Assembly (NCBI GenBank): GCA_965276825.1
Contig: OZ255630.1
Span: forward strand, 1,798,001 to 1,862,000
DNA: 64,000 nt
Reading direction: 5' to 3'
Source of the DNA: G965276765 sp965276825
GTDB lineage: Bacteria; Actinomycetota; Acidimicrobiia; Acidimicrobiales; Palsa-688
Below are positions 1-8,802 of this stretch, in pieces. Numbering within the stretch: the first letter of the stretch is position 1; each line of letters begins with the position of its first letter. The position numbers and the translations under genes were made by a program. The notes under the pieces were generated by a model that did no database searches, was not told the origin of the DNA, and saw only the letters and a program-made list of their open reading frames with translations.

Positions 1-160
1 TGTTTCTGCGCGTGCGCCCGCGGCGAGCCGGACAATTAGGCAGGAGAAACGGGCGGCAAGGCGATTCGGCTCTGTCGGCCGGCCTGGTCCGAATGCGCCG
101 GCGCGGCTAACGTCTCACCCGGCTTCCCCCGCCACTGGTTCGGCCCCGAAAAGGACACGA
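1..160. other. Upstream region, no complete gene
   Basis: This stretch precedes the TraG-like gene. The frame of that gene stays open to the left edge but contains no ATG, GTG or TTG, so a longer version would have to begin outside the window. Another frame ends in a TAG at 37-39 and could be the tail of an earlier gene. I see no convincing promoter or RNA gene. Confidence 0.4.
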
Positions 161-1528
161 GTGACGACGTGGGACGCACGACTCGACCGGCTGCGAGCAG
201 ACCTCGGCGCCTCGGGGCGCCTCTACGCCGGGCTCGGCCACGACGGGCTGGTGTTCGGGGGCGCCCAGCAGGCCCTGCTCGTCATCGGCCCGCCGCGCTC
301 GGGCAAGACCTCCGGCCTGGTCGTGCCGAACGTGCTGTGCGCCCCTGGCCCCGTGGTCGCCACCTCCACCAAGGTGGACCTGATGGAGGCGACCCGTGAG
401 GTCCGGGCCGGTCTCGGGCGCTGCTGGCTGTTCGACCCCATGGGCGCCGTGGCCTGCCCGCCCGGGGTCGAGCGCGCCCGGTGGTCGCCGGTCGACTCGG
501 CGGTGACCTGGGACGGCGCGCTGGCCACGGCCCACGCCATGGTGGGCGCGGCCCGACCAGGCGTCACCGGTAGCGAGTCCCACTGGACCGAGCGGGCCGA
601 GGCACTGCTCGCTCCCCTCCTCCACGCCTCGGCCATCGACGGTGGCGACATGCGCCTGGTGCTGCGCTGGGTGCTGCGGGCCGACGCCGGGCCGGCTGCG
701 GTCGCGCTCGGCGCAGGGGGCGCCGGGCTGGCCGCCGACGTGCTGGCCGGGATCGTGGCCACCGACGGCAGGGAGCTGTCGGGCATCTGGTCGACGGCGG
801 CCGGCGTGCTGGCCGCCTACCGCTCGGAGACCGTGCTGGCGGCGTCGTCGGCGCCCAACCTCGATCCCGGCCTCGTCCCAGGCGGCTGCGACACCGTCTA
901 CCTGTGCGCGCCGGGCCACCAGCAGGCGCTCGTGGCGCCCATCGTGGTCGGTTTCGTCGAGGCCGTCCGTCGGGCGACCTACGCCCGGGCCGACCTGACC
1001 CGGCCGGTCACCCTCGTGCTCGACGAGGTCGCCAACATCGCCCCGATCCCGGGGCTCCCGGCCATGGTGAGCGAAGGCGGCGGCCAGGGCCTGGCCACCA
1101 TGGCCTGCCTGCAGGACCTGTCCCAGGCCCGCCAGCGCTGGGGTGGGGCGGCCGACGGCTTCCTTTCGCTCTTCGGCACGAAGGCGGTGCTGCCAGGCGT
1201 GGCCGACCTGGCCACGCTCGAGCTCGTCTCGCGCCTCGCCGGCGAGGTCGACGTGCCGGGACGGTCGGTCAGCCGGTCACCGTGGTGGGGGGGCGCGAAG
1301 CGGGCGCCGGCGGTCACCTGGTCCACCCAGCGCCGCCGGCGACTGCCCGTCGACGCCGTCAACCAGCTCCCCGCCGGACGCGCCCTGCTCCTCGACGGGC
1401 ACCGGCCTCCCGAGCTCGTCGGCCTCGCCCCCTGGTGGTCGACGCCACCGTTCGCCCCGCTCGCCGGACCCACGGCCCACCCGACTCGGCGTCGTCGCCG
1501 CGTCCTCGGCTCCGGCATGGGGCGGTAG
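161..1528 (+). CDS. TraG/VirD4-like type IV coupling ATPase
   Basis: Predicted 455-residue P-loop ATPase of the TraG/TraD/VirD4 family, whose members dock DNA or protein substrates onto type IV secretion machines. A Walker A motif GPPRSGKT lies at residues 43-50 and a Walker B LVLDEVANIAPIP at about 285-297. The DEVANI(A)P signature and the following GGGQGL...CLQDLSQ stretch are typical of the family. The usual N-terminal membrane helices are missing, so it is either a soluble short form or truncated at its N terminus. The GTG start is chosen for the AAAAGGA ribosome site just upstream. The basic tail is rich in Arg. No relaxase or other conjugation gene is visible, so its partner system lies upstream or is absent. 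Confidence 0.82.
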   Translation: MTTWDARLDRLRADLGASGRLYAGLGHDGLVFGGAQQALLVIGPPRSGKTSGLVVPNVLCAPGPVVATSTKVDLMEATREVRAGLGRCWLFDPMGAVACPPGVERARWSPVDSAVTWDGALATAHAMVGAARPGVTGSESHWTERAEALLAPLLHASAIDGGDMRLVLRWVLRADAGPAAVALGAGGAGLAADVLAGIVATDGRELSGIWSTAAGVLAAYRSETVLAASSAPNLDPGLVPGGCDTVYLCAPGHQQALVAPIVVGFVEAVRRATYARADLTRPVTLVLDEVANIAPIPGLPAMVSEGGGQGLATMACLQDLSQARQRWGGAADGFLSLFGTKAVLPGVADLATLELVSRLAGEVDVPGRSVSRSPWWGGAKRAPAVTWSTQRRRRLPVDAVNQLPAGRALLLDGHRPPELVGLAPWWSTPPFAPLAGPTAHPTRRRRRVLGSGMGR

Positions 1529-1572
1529 GACCAGTGGCGGTGCGACCATCGTCGGTGCGACCACCGCCGGGC

Positions 1573-3171
1573 TCAGCCCGGCGCGTCCCCTGGCCGCGCT
1601 TCGAGCACCAGACCCTCCCAGGGACGCAGCGTCCAGGTGGAAGGCCCGGTCCGGTCGGGTAGGCCCTCGGTCGTCGAGCCGAGGACCGGCGAGGCCGGGG
1701 GCAGCGGGAAGGACCGGGGCTCGGCGGAAAGGTTGGCCGCCACCACGAGGGGGCCGCTGCGGTAGGCCCAGCCGTCGGCGTCCGCCTCCAGCTCCTCGTA
1801 GGCGGCCACGCCGCTCGGCAGCCGGCGCCGTAGTCGGAGGAGCGCCCGGGTCAGCCACAGAGGCGACGATTCGTCCGCCCGCTGCGCCTCCACGCTTCGC
1901 CCCGCCCGGTCGCCGACGGGGAGCCACGGTCGCACCCCTGCGGGCGCGAAGCCGGCGTTGGGGCCCTCGTCCCATGGCATCGGGGTGCGGCACCGGTCCC
2001 GGTTGAAGCGGCCGTCGTCGGCCCGCCAGGTCATCGGATCGCGCTGGTCGTCGGGGGCCACGTCGACGTCGGGGAGGGCCAGCTCGTCGCCGGCGAAGAG
2101 GACGAGGGTTCCGGGGAGGGTCGCCAGCACGACCAGGCCGAGGCGGGCCCGGCGCTCGTCGTTGCGGGCCCAGCGGGTCGCGAAGCGCGACACGTCGTGG
2201 TTGGAGCCGACCCAGACGGGACAGCTCCCTGACGGGAGGGCCCCGAGCGTCTCGCGCACGACCGCGCTCAGCGCATCGGCCCGAAAGGGCGCGAACACGA
2301 AGGAGAAGTTGAACGCCAGCTGCAGCTCGTCGTCGTGGCCGTAGTACGACGCCAGCCGCGACGGGTCGAGGACCCAGGTCTCGCCGAGGAGGAGGCGCCG
2401 GGGCTCGAGGCCATCGGCCAGGCGGCGCCAGGAGCGGTACACGCCGTGCACCTCCGGCTGGTTCTTGCTGTGCACCGGCGCCAGGCCGAACGAGCTCTCC
2501 GGGCCCACCGCCGCGGGAGGGTCGTCGCGCAGCTGAGCGTCCTTGTAGAGCGCGTTGGCGACGTCGATGCGGAAGCCGGCGACGCCCCGGTCGAACCAGT
2601 GCTGCAGGATCTCGTCGAACGCCGCGTGCACGGCGGGGTTCCACCAGTTGAGGTCGGGCTGGGAGGGCAGGAAGTTGTGCAGGTAGTACTGACCGCTCGC
2701 CTCGTCGAGGGTCCACGCGCCGCGCCCGGTGGCGTCGATCCAGTTGTTGGGGGGCGCCCCACCGGGAGCCGGATCGGCCCAGACGTACCAGTCCCGTCGC
2801 TCGTTGTCCCGACCGGACGAGGCCTCGACGAACCAGGGATGCGCCGAGCTGGTGTGGTTGGGCACCAGGTCGAGCAGGACCCGCATGCCTCGCGCCGCGG
2901 TCTCGCGCACGAGCAGGTCGAGGTCGTCGACCGATCCGAGGTCGGGGTGGACGGCGCGGTAGTCGCTGACGTCGTAACCCCAGTCCGTGTCGGGCGACGG
3001 CATGGTCGGCGACAGCCAGATCCCGTCGATGCCGAGCCAGCTCAGGTGGTCGAGCCGGCTCACCAGCCCCCGCAGGTCGCCGTAGCCGTCGCCGTCGCTG
3101 TCCTGCCACGACCGCACGTAGACCTGGTAGAGCGACGCACCCTCCCACCAGCGGCCTCCGGGCGAGGTCAT
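1573..3171 (-). CDS. GH13 alpha-glucosidase / oligo-1,6-glucosidase
   Basis: A 532-residue cytoplasmic alpha-amylase-family enzyme that probably hydrolyses terminal alpha-glucosidic bonds of maltose- or isomaltose-type sugars. All four GH13 regions are present: DLVPNH at 101-106, GFRIDVANAL at 199-208 with nucleophile Asp203, GETW at 263-266 with acid/base Glu264, and NHD at 324-326. The N-terminal WWEGASLYQVYVRSW and the TPMPWDEG block are typical of alpha-glucosidases rather than alpha-amylases, and no signal peptide is seen. The start at MTSPGG is chosen because the open frame beyond it runs into the divergent luciferase-like gene. Its 3' end meets the TraG-like gene tail to tail, 44 bases apart. 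Trehalose synthase or sucrose-type specificity cannot be excluded. Confidence 0.88.
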   Translation of the reverse strand: MTSPGGRWWEGASLYQVYVRSWQDSDGDGYGDLRGLVSRLDHLSWLGIDGIWLSPTMPSPDTDWGYDVSDYRAVHPDLGSVDDLDLLVRETAARGMRVLLDLVPNHTSSAHPWFVEASSGRDNERRDWYVWADPAPGGAPPNNWIDATGRGAWTLDEASGQYYLHNFLPSQPDLNWWNPAVHAAFDEILQHWFDRGVAGFRIDVANALYKDAQLRDDPPAAVGPESSFGLAPVHSKNQPEVHGVYRSWRRLADGLEPRRLLLGETWVLDPSRLASYYGHDDELQLAFNFSFVFAPFRADALSAVVRETLGALPSGSCPVWVGSNHDVSRFATRWARNDERRARLGLVVLATLPGTLVLFAGDELALPDVDVAPDDQRDPMTWRADDGRFNRDRCRTPMPWDEGPNAGFAPAGVRPWLPVGDRAGRSVEAQRADESSPLWLTRALLRLRRRLPSGVAAYEELEADADGWAYRSGPLVVAANLSAEPRSFPLPPASPVLGSTTEGLPDRTGPSTWTLRPWEGLVLEARPGDAPG

Positions 3172-3294
3172 CGGACGCGGACGGGCCGCAGCCGCGGCGC
3201 AGAGGTCAGAGGAGCGCAGATCCGGCCACGTTAACGGTGCGCCGCACCCGGATCGGCGACCGGATTGGGAACGGACCGTCGGTAGCGTGGCCGG

Positions 3295-4350
3295 GTGGCC
3301 GCTCGCGACATCCCCCTCTCGGTCCTCGATCTGGCCCCGGTGACCGCCGGGTCCAGCGCCTCGGAGGCCCTGGCGCGCAGCACCGAGCTGATCGGCAGGG
3401 CCGAGGCGCTCGGCTACCACCGGTACTGGGTCGCCGAGCACCACAACATGCCGGGCATCGCCAGCTCGTCACCCGCGGTGCTGCTCGCCCACCTGGCCGC
3501 GTCGTCGACGACCATCCAGGTCGGCTCGGGCGGGGTGATGCTCCCCAACCACGCCCCGCTGGTGGTCGCCGAGCAGTTCGGTCTGCTCGAGGCGCTCCAT
3601 CCCGGCAGGGTCGACCTCGGGATCGGCCGGGCGCCGGGGAGCGACCCGGTCACCGCGTCGGCCCTGCGCCGTCACCTCCCTGGCAGCGAGGGCGACGACC
3701 TTCCCGAGCAGCTCGGTGCGCTGTTCGCCTTCTTCCACGGAAACTTCCCCGACGGGCACCCGTGGGGCAGCATCCGGGCCCTCCCCGAGGGCTCAGCGGT
3801 GCCCGACGTGTGGCTGCTCGGCTCGAGCGGCTACAGCGCCCAGGTCGCCGGGATCCTCGGCCTGCCCTTCGCCTTCGCCCACCACTTCAGCCCGACCAAC
3901 ACCGTGCCGGCCATCGAGTTGTACCGGGCCCGCTTCCGCCCCTCCGAGCGCCTCGCCGAGCCCCACGTGATGGTCGGTGTGGCGACGGTCTGCGCGCCGA
4001 GCGCCGAGGAGGCCGACTGGCTGCACGGCTCGTCGCGCCTGTCGATGCTGCGCCTCAGGACCGGCCGTCCTGGCCCGCTCCCCTCCCCCGAGGAGGCCGC
4101 GTCCTACGAGAGCACCTCGGGCGAGGACCAAGTCATGGCGTCGGCCACGTCGAGCCACGTCGTCGGCGACCCGACCGGGGTCGTCGCCGGCCTGCAGCGC
4201 CTGGTCGATGCCACCGGCGCCGACGAGCTGATGGTCACCACCAACGTGTTCGACCACGCCGCCCGGCTGCGCAGCTACGAGCTGGTGGCCGACGCGTGGT
4301 CCCGCGCCGGCGACGACCGCCTGCGCACCAGCGCGCCCGCCACCGCCTGA
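3295..4350 (+). CDS. Luciferase-like (LLM) flavin oxidoreductase, MsnO8-like
   Basis: A 351-residue member of the bacterial luciferase-like monooxygenase family, TIM-barrel enzymes using FMNH2 or F420. Recognisable family blocks are RYWVAEHHNMPGIASSSP near residue 40, GSGGVMLPNHAPL near 80, and LGIGRAPG near 105, which together match the MsnO8-type LLM subgroup. The substrate cannot be deduced. The GTG start follows GGCCGG and gives an N terminus (DIPLSVLDLAPV) matching the first barrel strand. It is transcribed divergently from the alpha-glucosidase. The cofactor could be F420, since an F420-biosynthesis gene begins at the far end of the window, but FMN is equally possible. Confidence 0.85.
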   Translation: MAARDIPLSVLDLAPVTAGSSASEALARSTELIGRAEALGYHRYWVAEHHNMPGIASSSPAVLLAHLAASSTTIQVGSGGVMLPNHAPLVVAEQFGLLEALHPGRVDLGIGRAPGSDPVTASALRRHLPGSEGDDLPEQLGALFAFFHGNFPDGHPWGSIRALPEGSAVPDVWLLGSSGYSAQVAGILGLPFAFAHHFSPTNTVPAIELYRARFRPSERLAEPHVMVGVATVCAPSAEEADWLHGSSRLSMLRLRTGRPGPLPSPEEAASYESTSGEDQVMASATSSHVVGDPTGVVAGLQRLVDATGADELMVTTNVFDHAARLRSYELVADAWSRAGDDRLRTSAPATA

Positions 4351-4365
4351 CCGCGCCGCGGCGGG

Positions 4366-5166
4366 TCAGGGCAGCAGACTGCCGGCGGCCACGCACACCG
4401 CGGCCACCACGCCGATGGCCGTGGCGTCGCGCCACTCCGGGCGGCGGTCACTGGCGGTGATGGTGCCGGTGCCGCCCCGCGCGGTGATGGCCTCGCCCAT
4501 CTCGCCCGCCCGCCTGAGGGTGACCGCGAGCGTGGCCACGAGGAGATCGGCGGCCTCGTCGAAGGCCGCCGTGAGGCGGTCCTTCCTGGGCTTCGGTGGC
4601 CGGAGGCGCCGGGCGGCGAGCAGCACCCGGATCTCCCCGACGAGCAGCGGCAGACCCCGGATGCACAAGGCGATGGTGGTGGCCCACTCGTCCACCGGCA
4701 CGCGCAGCACGGCGAGGGGTCGCAGCAGCCGGCCGACCGCAGGCCCGATGTCGCCGAGCGACGTGGTCCACCCGATCAGCGCCCCGGCTCCGAGGAGCAC
4801 GACGCTGACGGCGGTGAACTGGAGGTAGACGTCGATGCCCCCGAGACCGAGGTGGCCGGCCCCGACGGCCACCTCGGGGCGCCCACCCGAGATCAGCGTG
4901 AGCGCCCCGCCGGCGGCGAACAACGCCCAGAACCAGCCTGGTGGCCGCGGCACGGCGCGCAACGGGACCCGCGCCAGGGCGGCGGCGCCGACGAGCAGCA
5001 CCGCCAGGACACCGATCACGGGCCACTGGGGGACCAGGGAGATGGTCAGGCTGACGGCCACGGCGGCGAGCAGCTTGGTCCCGGCCCACAGCCGGTGCAC
5101 CGGGGAGTCCACCTCGACCTCCCGCAGGAGCACGAAGCTGCGGGCCGGTCGGCGCCGGGCGCTCAC
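4366..5166 (-). CDS. ecfT: ECF transporter T component (EcfT/CbiQ)
   Basis: Predicted 266-residue integral membrane scaffold of an energy-coupling-factor importer, which couples ATPase action to a substrate-binding S component. Several hydrophobic helices lie in the first two thirds (for example LLAAVAVSLTISLVP). The two cytoplasmic coupling motifs expected of EcfT appear as AARRLRPP near residue 190 and ITARGGTG near 235, both containing the A-R-G-type core. The GTG start overlaps the stop of the upstream ATPase gene by GTGA, so the two are translated together. Substrate unknown; cobalt, nickel, biotin, thiamine or riboflavin are usual for this family. Confidence 0.85.
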   Translation of the reverse strand: MSARRRPARSFVLLREVEVDSPVHRLWAGTKLLAAVAVSLTISLVPQWPVIGVLAVLLVGAAALARVPLRAVPRPPGWFWALFAAGGALTLISGGRPEVAVGAGHLGLGGIDVYLQFTAVSVVLLGAGALIGWTTSLGDIGPAVGRLLRPLAVLRVPVDEWATTIALCIRGLPLLVGEIRVLLAARRLRPPKPRKDRLTAAFDEAADLLVATLAVTLRRAGEMGEAITARGGTGTITASDRRPEWRDATAIGVVAAVCVAAGSLLP

Positions 5167-7397
5167 GGTGTGGCTCCGGCGACCAGGGCGACCTCGTCGG
5201 CCAAGGGGCGGTCCTCGACGATGGTGCCCCCATCGAGGCGGACGAGCCGGTCGCACAGGTCGCTTGCGCCTTCGAGGTCATGGGAGATCACGATCACGGT
5301 CAGGCCGGCCTCGCGGCGGAGGTCGCCGAGCACAGCGAGCAGCCCTTCCCGGCTCTCGGGGTCGAGGCCGGCCATCGGCTCGTCGAGCACCAGGGCGGAG
5401 GGCGACCGGGCGAGGAGACCGGCGAGGGCGACCCGACGGACCTGCCCGCCGCTCAGCTCGTCGACCGTCAGGTCCCAGGTGCCGGGAGCGCCGAGCCCGA
5501 CCAGGCGCAGCGCCCGCTCGGCGCCGGCCCGGTCGACCCCCGCAGCGGCGCGCACCTCGGCGCCGACGGTCGGGCGCTGGACCTGCAACCTGGCGTGCTG
5601 GAAGGCCAGACCGACCTGGCCGACCCTTCCGGCGACCGGGTGGCCGTCCAGGGTCACGGTGCCCGACGTCGGCCGGATCAACCCGGCCAGGGCCCAGGCC
5701 AGCGTGGACTTGCCCGAGCCGTTGTCCCCCACCACGACCACCCCCTCGCCCGGGGCGACCCGCAGGTCGACGCCCCGCAGGGCGACGTGCTCCCAGGGGG
5801 TCCCGGCCGCGTAGACGTGGCCGACCCCGGAGGCTTCGATGGCCCCGGGGCCGCCGGTGCGGGCGTGGCGCGATCGCTCCGACCTGGACCGTGCGGCCGC
5901 GGCCGGCGCTCCAGGACCCTCGATCTCGGATCGATGGTCGACCTGGCCACCCGCCCTGGGTCCCCGCTCGACGGCCACGATCCGCCCGGACTCCAGGCGG
6001 ACCACGCGGTCGGCGATAGCCGTCTCGGCCAGCCGATGGGTGACGTGGACCACGGCCACGCTGCGCTGGGCCGGGAGCACGCCGAACAGGTCGACGAGCA
6101 CCCGCCGGCCCTCGGCGTCGACCATGGCGGTGGACTCGTCGGAGACCAGCAGCTGGGGCCTGCGGGCGAGGGCGGCGGCCACGGCCAGGCGTTGGAGCTC
6201 GCCGCCGGAGAGCCCGGAGGTGTCCCGGCGGCCCATGCCGTGCAGGCCGACCGCGTCGAGGAGGGCGTCGACCTCGACCTCGGTGCCCCGGGGGAGGCCC
6301 CAGACCACGTCGTCGGCCACCCGGACGCCGAGCACCTGGCTCTCGGGGCGCTGGCTCACCACGGCGGTGCCCCCGGTCGCACCGAGGCCGATCGGCCCCG
6401 GGCGGTCGACCGTCCCGCCGGTGACGGGGGCGCCGGCCAGCACACGCGACAGCGTCGACTTGCCCGAGCCGTTGGGCCCGAGCAGGACCACCGCCTCGGC
6501 CGGGGCGACGCGCAGGGACACCTCGTCGAGGGCGGCCGCCATGGCGCCGGGGTAGCGGACCGTGACCCCGGTCAGGAGGGTGGGCACGGGCATCGGCGGC
6601 CCGGCGACCCGATCGTCGGGCGACGGGGCCGACGGCCCCGCACCGCCGGGCCACGGGGCGGCCAGGCGGTCCTCGACGCGAAGGTGATCGAGGCGGGCGA
6701 GGATGCCCCCGAGCATCCACCAGGTGGCCGCGGTGGCCGCGGCCACCCCGATGACCACGGCCACGAGGATCGTGACCGCCCAGTCGGCGATGGCCGTGTC
6801 CACCCAGCGGTTGAGGGTCGCGGTGGGCCCGGCGATGCCGTGGGCGTGGCGGAGGATGCCGACCGCGCCGGTCCAGGCGCTGCGCAGCGACTGGAGGGTC
6901 AGGCGGCGGAGCTGCGGGAGCGCCCACAGGACGGCATCGAGCACCAGGGCCAGGGCGGGCGCGAGGACCGCAGTGGCGGCGGTGAGCCGTCCGAGGCCCC
7001 AGCGGCGGCGGTGGGCGTGGCCGCTCAGGCCCCCGATGATCCCGCAGAGGGCGATGCTCGAGATCACGCTGGTGCCAGCGACGAGAAAGCCCACGCACAC
7101 CGCAGCCACGCTGGAGGCGACGACCGCCCTGGGCCGGTGGCGGTAGGCGACGACGCCCATCGGGACGGTGCCGAGCGCAGCCACCGCCGACGCGTGCGGC
7201 AGGAAGGAGCCGGCGACGACCAGCACCACGGTCATCGCGCCGAGGAGCGAGGCGGTGCTCAACTCCACGGGTTGGAGGGCACCGCGCCGCGACGGACCCT
7301 CGATCCCGGCGGGGAGCGGCATCGAGCCGATCTTGCGTTGCCCTCCCTGACCCTCGGTTCGCCGGCGCGCCTCGGCACCAGTGGCGGCGGCGCTCAT
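5163..7397 (-). CDS. Fused ECF protein: membrane domain plus two ABC ATPases
   Basis: A 744-residue protein joining three normally separate parts of an ECF importer. Residues about 45-235 are hydrophobic, with about six membrane helices, and resemble a YybS/DUF2232 or S-component-like membrane domain. ATPase 1 has Walker A GPNGSGKST at 307-315, signature LSGGE at 396-400 and Walker B with Asp420; the catalytic residue is Glu421 in SDES. ATPase 2 has Walker A GDNGSGKST at 557-565, signature LSGGQ at 648-652 and LDEP at 671-674. Together with ecfT, overlapped by four bases downstream, this could form a whole transporter from two polypeptides. A linker rich in Arg, Gly and Ala at about 480-520 separates the ATPases. 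Whether the membrane domain is the substrate binder is inference. Confidence 0.85.
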   Translation of the reverse strand: MSAAATGAEARRRTEGQGGQRKIGSMPLPAGIEGPSRRGALQPVELSTASLLGAMTVVLVVAGSFLPHASAVAALGTVPMGVVAYRHRPRAVVASSVAAVCVGFLVAGTSVISSIALCGIIGGLSGHAHRRRWGLGRLTAATAVLAPALALVLDAVLWALPQLRRLTLQSLRSAWTGAVGILRHAHGIAGPTATLNRWVDTAIADWAVTILVAVVIGVAAATAATWWMLGGILARLDHLRVEDRLAAPWPGGAGPSAPSPDDRVAGPPMPVPTLLTGVTVRYPGAMAAALDEVSLRVAPAEAVVLLGPNGSGKSTLSRVLAGAPVTGGTVDRPGPIGLGATGGTAVVSQRPESQVLGVRVADDVVWGLPRGTEVEVDALLDAVGLHGMGRRDTSGLSGGELQRLAVAAALARRPQLLVSDESTAMVDAEGRRVLVDLFGVLPAQRSVAVVHVTHRLAETAIADRVVRLESGRIVAVERGPRAGGQVDHRSEIEGPGAPAAAARSRSERSRHARTGGPGAIEASGVGHVYAAGTPWEHVALRGVDLRVAPGEGVVVVGDNGSGKSTLAWALAGLIRPTSGTVTLDGHPVAGRVGQVGLAFQHARLQVQRPTVGAEVRAAAGVDRAGAERALRLVGLGAPGTWDLTVDELSGGQVRRVALAGLLARSPSALVLDEPMAGLDPESREGLLAVLGDLRREAGLTVIVISHDLEGASDLCDRLVRLDGGTIVEDRPLADEVALVAGATP

Positions 7398-7461
7398 GGC
7401 TGCATTGTCTCACCGGTCGGTGAGGTTGCCGGCGTCGGCCCCCAGGCGCTCGTCGGTTGGC

Positions 7462-8739
7462 TCACGTGATCCGGCCCGGCGGCGGATCCCCGTCCGGGGC
7501 CGGGTCGCCCAGCAGGTCGGCGAGATGATGGACGGCGTCCCACACGTCGACCGCCCGGGTGTAGGCCGGCACGGGCGCCAGGCGCAGCACGTCGGGAGGC
7601 CGGAAGTCGCCGACCACCAGGCCCGCGTCGATGGCGCGCCGGCACAGGCTCCGCGCCCCCGGGTGGGCGATCCCGACGTGCGGCCCCCGCCGCTCGGGAT
7701 CCCGGGAGCTGGCCAGCGTGGCGCCGAGGGGGACGAGGAGCTCGTCGGCCAGGGCGACGGTCAGATCGCTCAGCCACTGCGCCTTGGCCCAGAGGTGCTC
7801 CGGGCCGGCATCGACGAGCGGGCCCACGCCGGCGTCGAGCGCCACCAGGCCGAGCACGGGCGGCGTCCCGGCCAGGAATCGGCCGGGACCGGCGACCGGG
7901 TCGTAGCGTTCGCCCATGGCGAACTGGTCGCGTTGGCCCCACCATCCCCAGATCGGCTGGCGGAGGCTCGACTGGAGCTCCTCGCGGACGTAGAGCCACG
8001 CGGGCGCGCCGGGGCCACCGTTGAGGTACTTGTAGCCGCAGCCGACAGCCAGATCGGCACCGCTGCGATCCAGCTCGACCGGCACCGCACCGGCGGCGTG
8101 GCTGAGGTCCCAGCAGACCAGCGCGCCGACCGCATGGGCCGCCTCGGCGGCCGCGGCCAGGTCGACGCGGGCACCCGATCGGTAGTTGACCGCCGAGAGG
8201 CAGACCACGGCGACCCGCTCGTCGCAGGCCTCGGCCACCCCGGAGGCGTCGATGCCATCGACGGGGTCGGACGCCACGAACCGCACCTCGATGCGCCTCG
8301 CCTCCGCCAGCCCCTGCAGCACGTAGCGGACGGTGGCAAAGTCGTGGGGGTCGACGACGACGACGTCGCGGTCGGGGCGGGCGTCGAGGGCGGCGGCCAC
8401 CAGCTTGTAGAGGTTGACCGTCGTGGAGTCGCTCACGACCACCTGGCCCTGGGCGGCGCCGACGAGCCGGCCGATGCGGTCGCCCACGATGCCGGGCAGC
8501 TCGATCCACTCGTCCCACCCGCCGATCAGCCGATCGGCCCACGCCTCGACGAGCGCGCCGAGACGCGCGACGACGTCGGCTGGCGGCCGGCCGAGGCTGT
8601 TGCCGTCGAGGTAGATCGGTCCGGGAGCCACGACGAAGCGGTCCCGCAGGTGGTGGAGCGGCTCAGCCGAGTCCCACGCCAGCGCCTCGCTCCTCGTGCG
8701 GGCCACCGGCGGGGCACCACCGGCGCCGGGTCCTGCCAT
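7462..8739 (-). CDS. kynU: Kynureninase
   Basis: A 425-residue PLP enzyme of the aspartate-aminotransferase fold that cleaves L-kynurenine to anthranilate and L-alanine. Family hallmarks are IYLDGNSLGR at 42-51, SDSTTVNLYK at 103-112, CWDLSHAAGAVP at 209-220, and GCGYKYLNGGPGAPAW at 233-248 with the PLP-binding Lys237. Length and motif order match bacterial KynU. The ATG start is placed just before the conserved N terminus. No tryptophan or kynurenine formamidase genes are visible nearby, so the rest of the pathway must be elsewhere. The upstream neighbour, an aldo/keto reductase, is divergent. Confidence 0.93.
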   Translation of the reverse strand: MAGPGAGGAPPVARTRSEALAWDSAEPLHHLRDRFVVAPGPIYLDGNSLGRPPADVVARLGALVEAWADRLIGGWDEWIELPGIVGDRIGRLVGAAQGQVVVSDSTTVNLYKLVAAALDARPDRDVVVVDPHDFATVRYVLQGLAEARRIEVRFVASDPVDGIDASGVAEACDERVAVVCLSAVNYRSGARVDLAAAAEAAHAVGALVCWDLSHAAGAVPVELDRSGADLAVGCGYKYLNGGPGAPAWLYVREELQSSLRQPIWGWWGQRDQFAMGERYDPVAGPGRFLAGTPPVLGLVALDAGVGPLVDAGPEHLWAKAQWLSDLTVALADELLVPLGATLASSRDPERRGPHVGIAHPGARSLCRRAIDAGLVVGDFRPPDVLRLAPVPAYTRAVDVWDAVHHLADLLGDPAPDGDPPPGRIT

Positions 8740-8802
8740 CGCCGTGACGCTACCTGCCGCGCCTCGCCGTCACCGACCGGCCCGACGCGCGAGGCTCGGG
8801 GG

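Noticed and set aside
3172..3444. Extended start for the alpha-glucosidase
   Set aside because: It overlaps the divergent luciferase-like gene and adds residues not found in the GH13 family.
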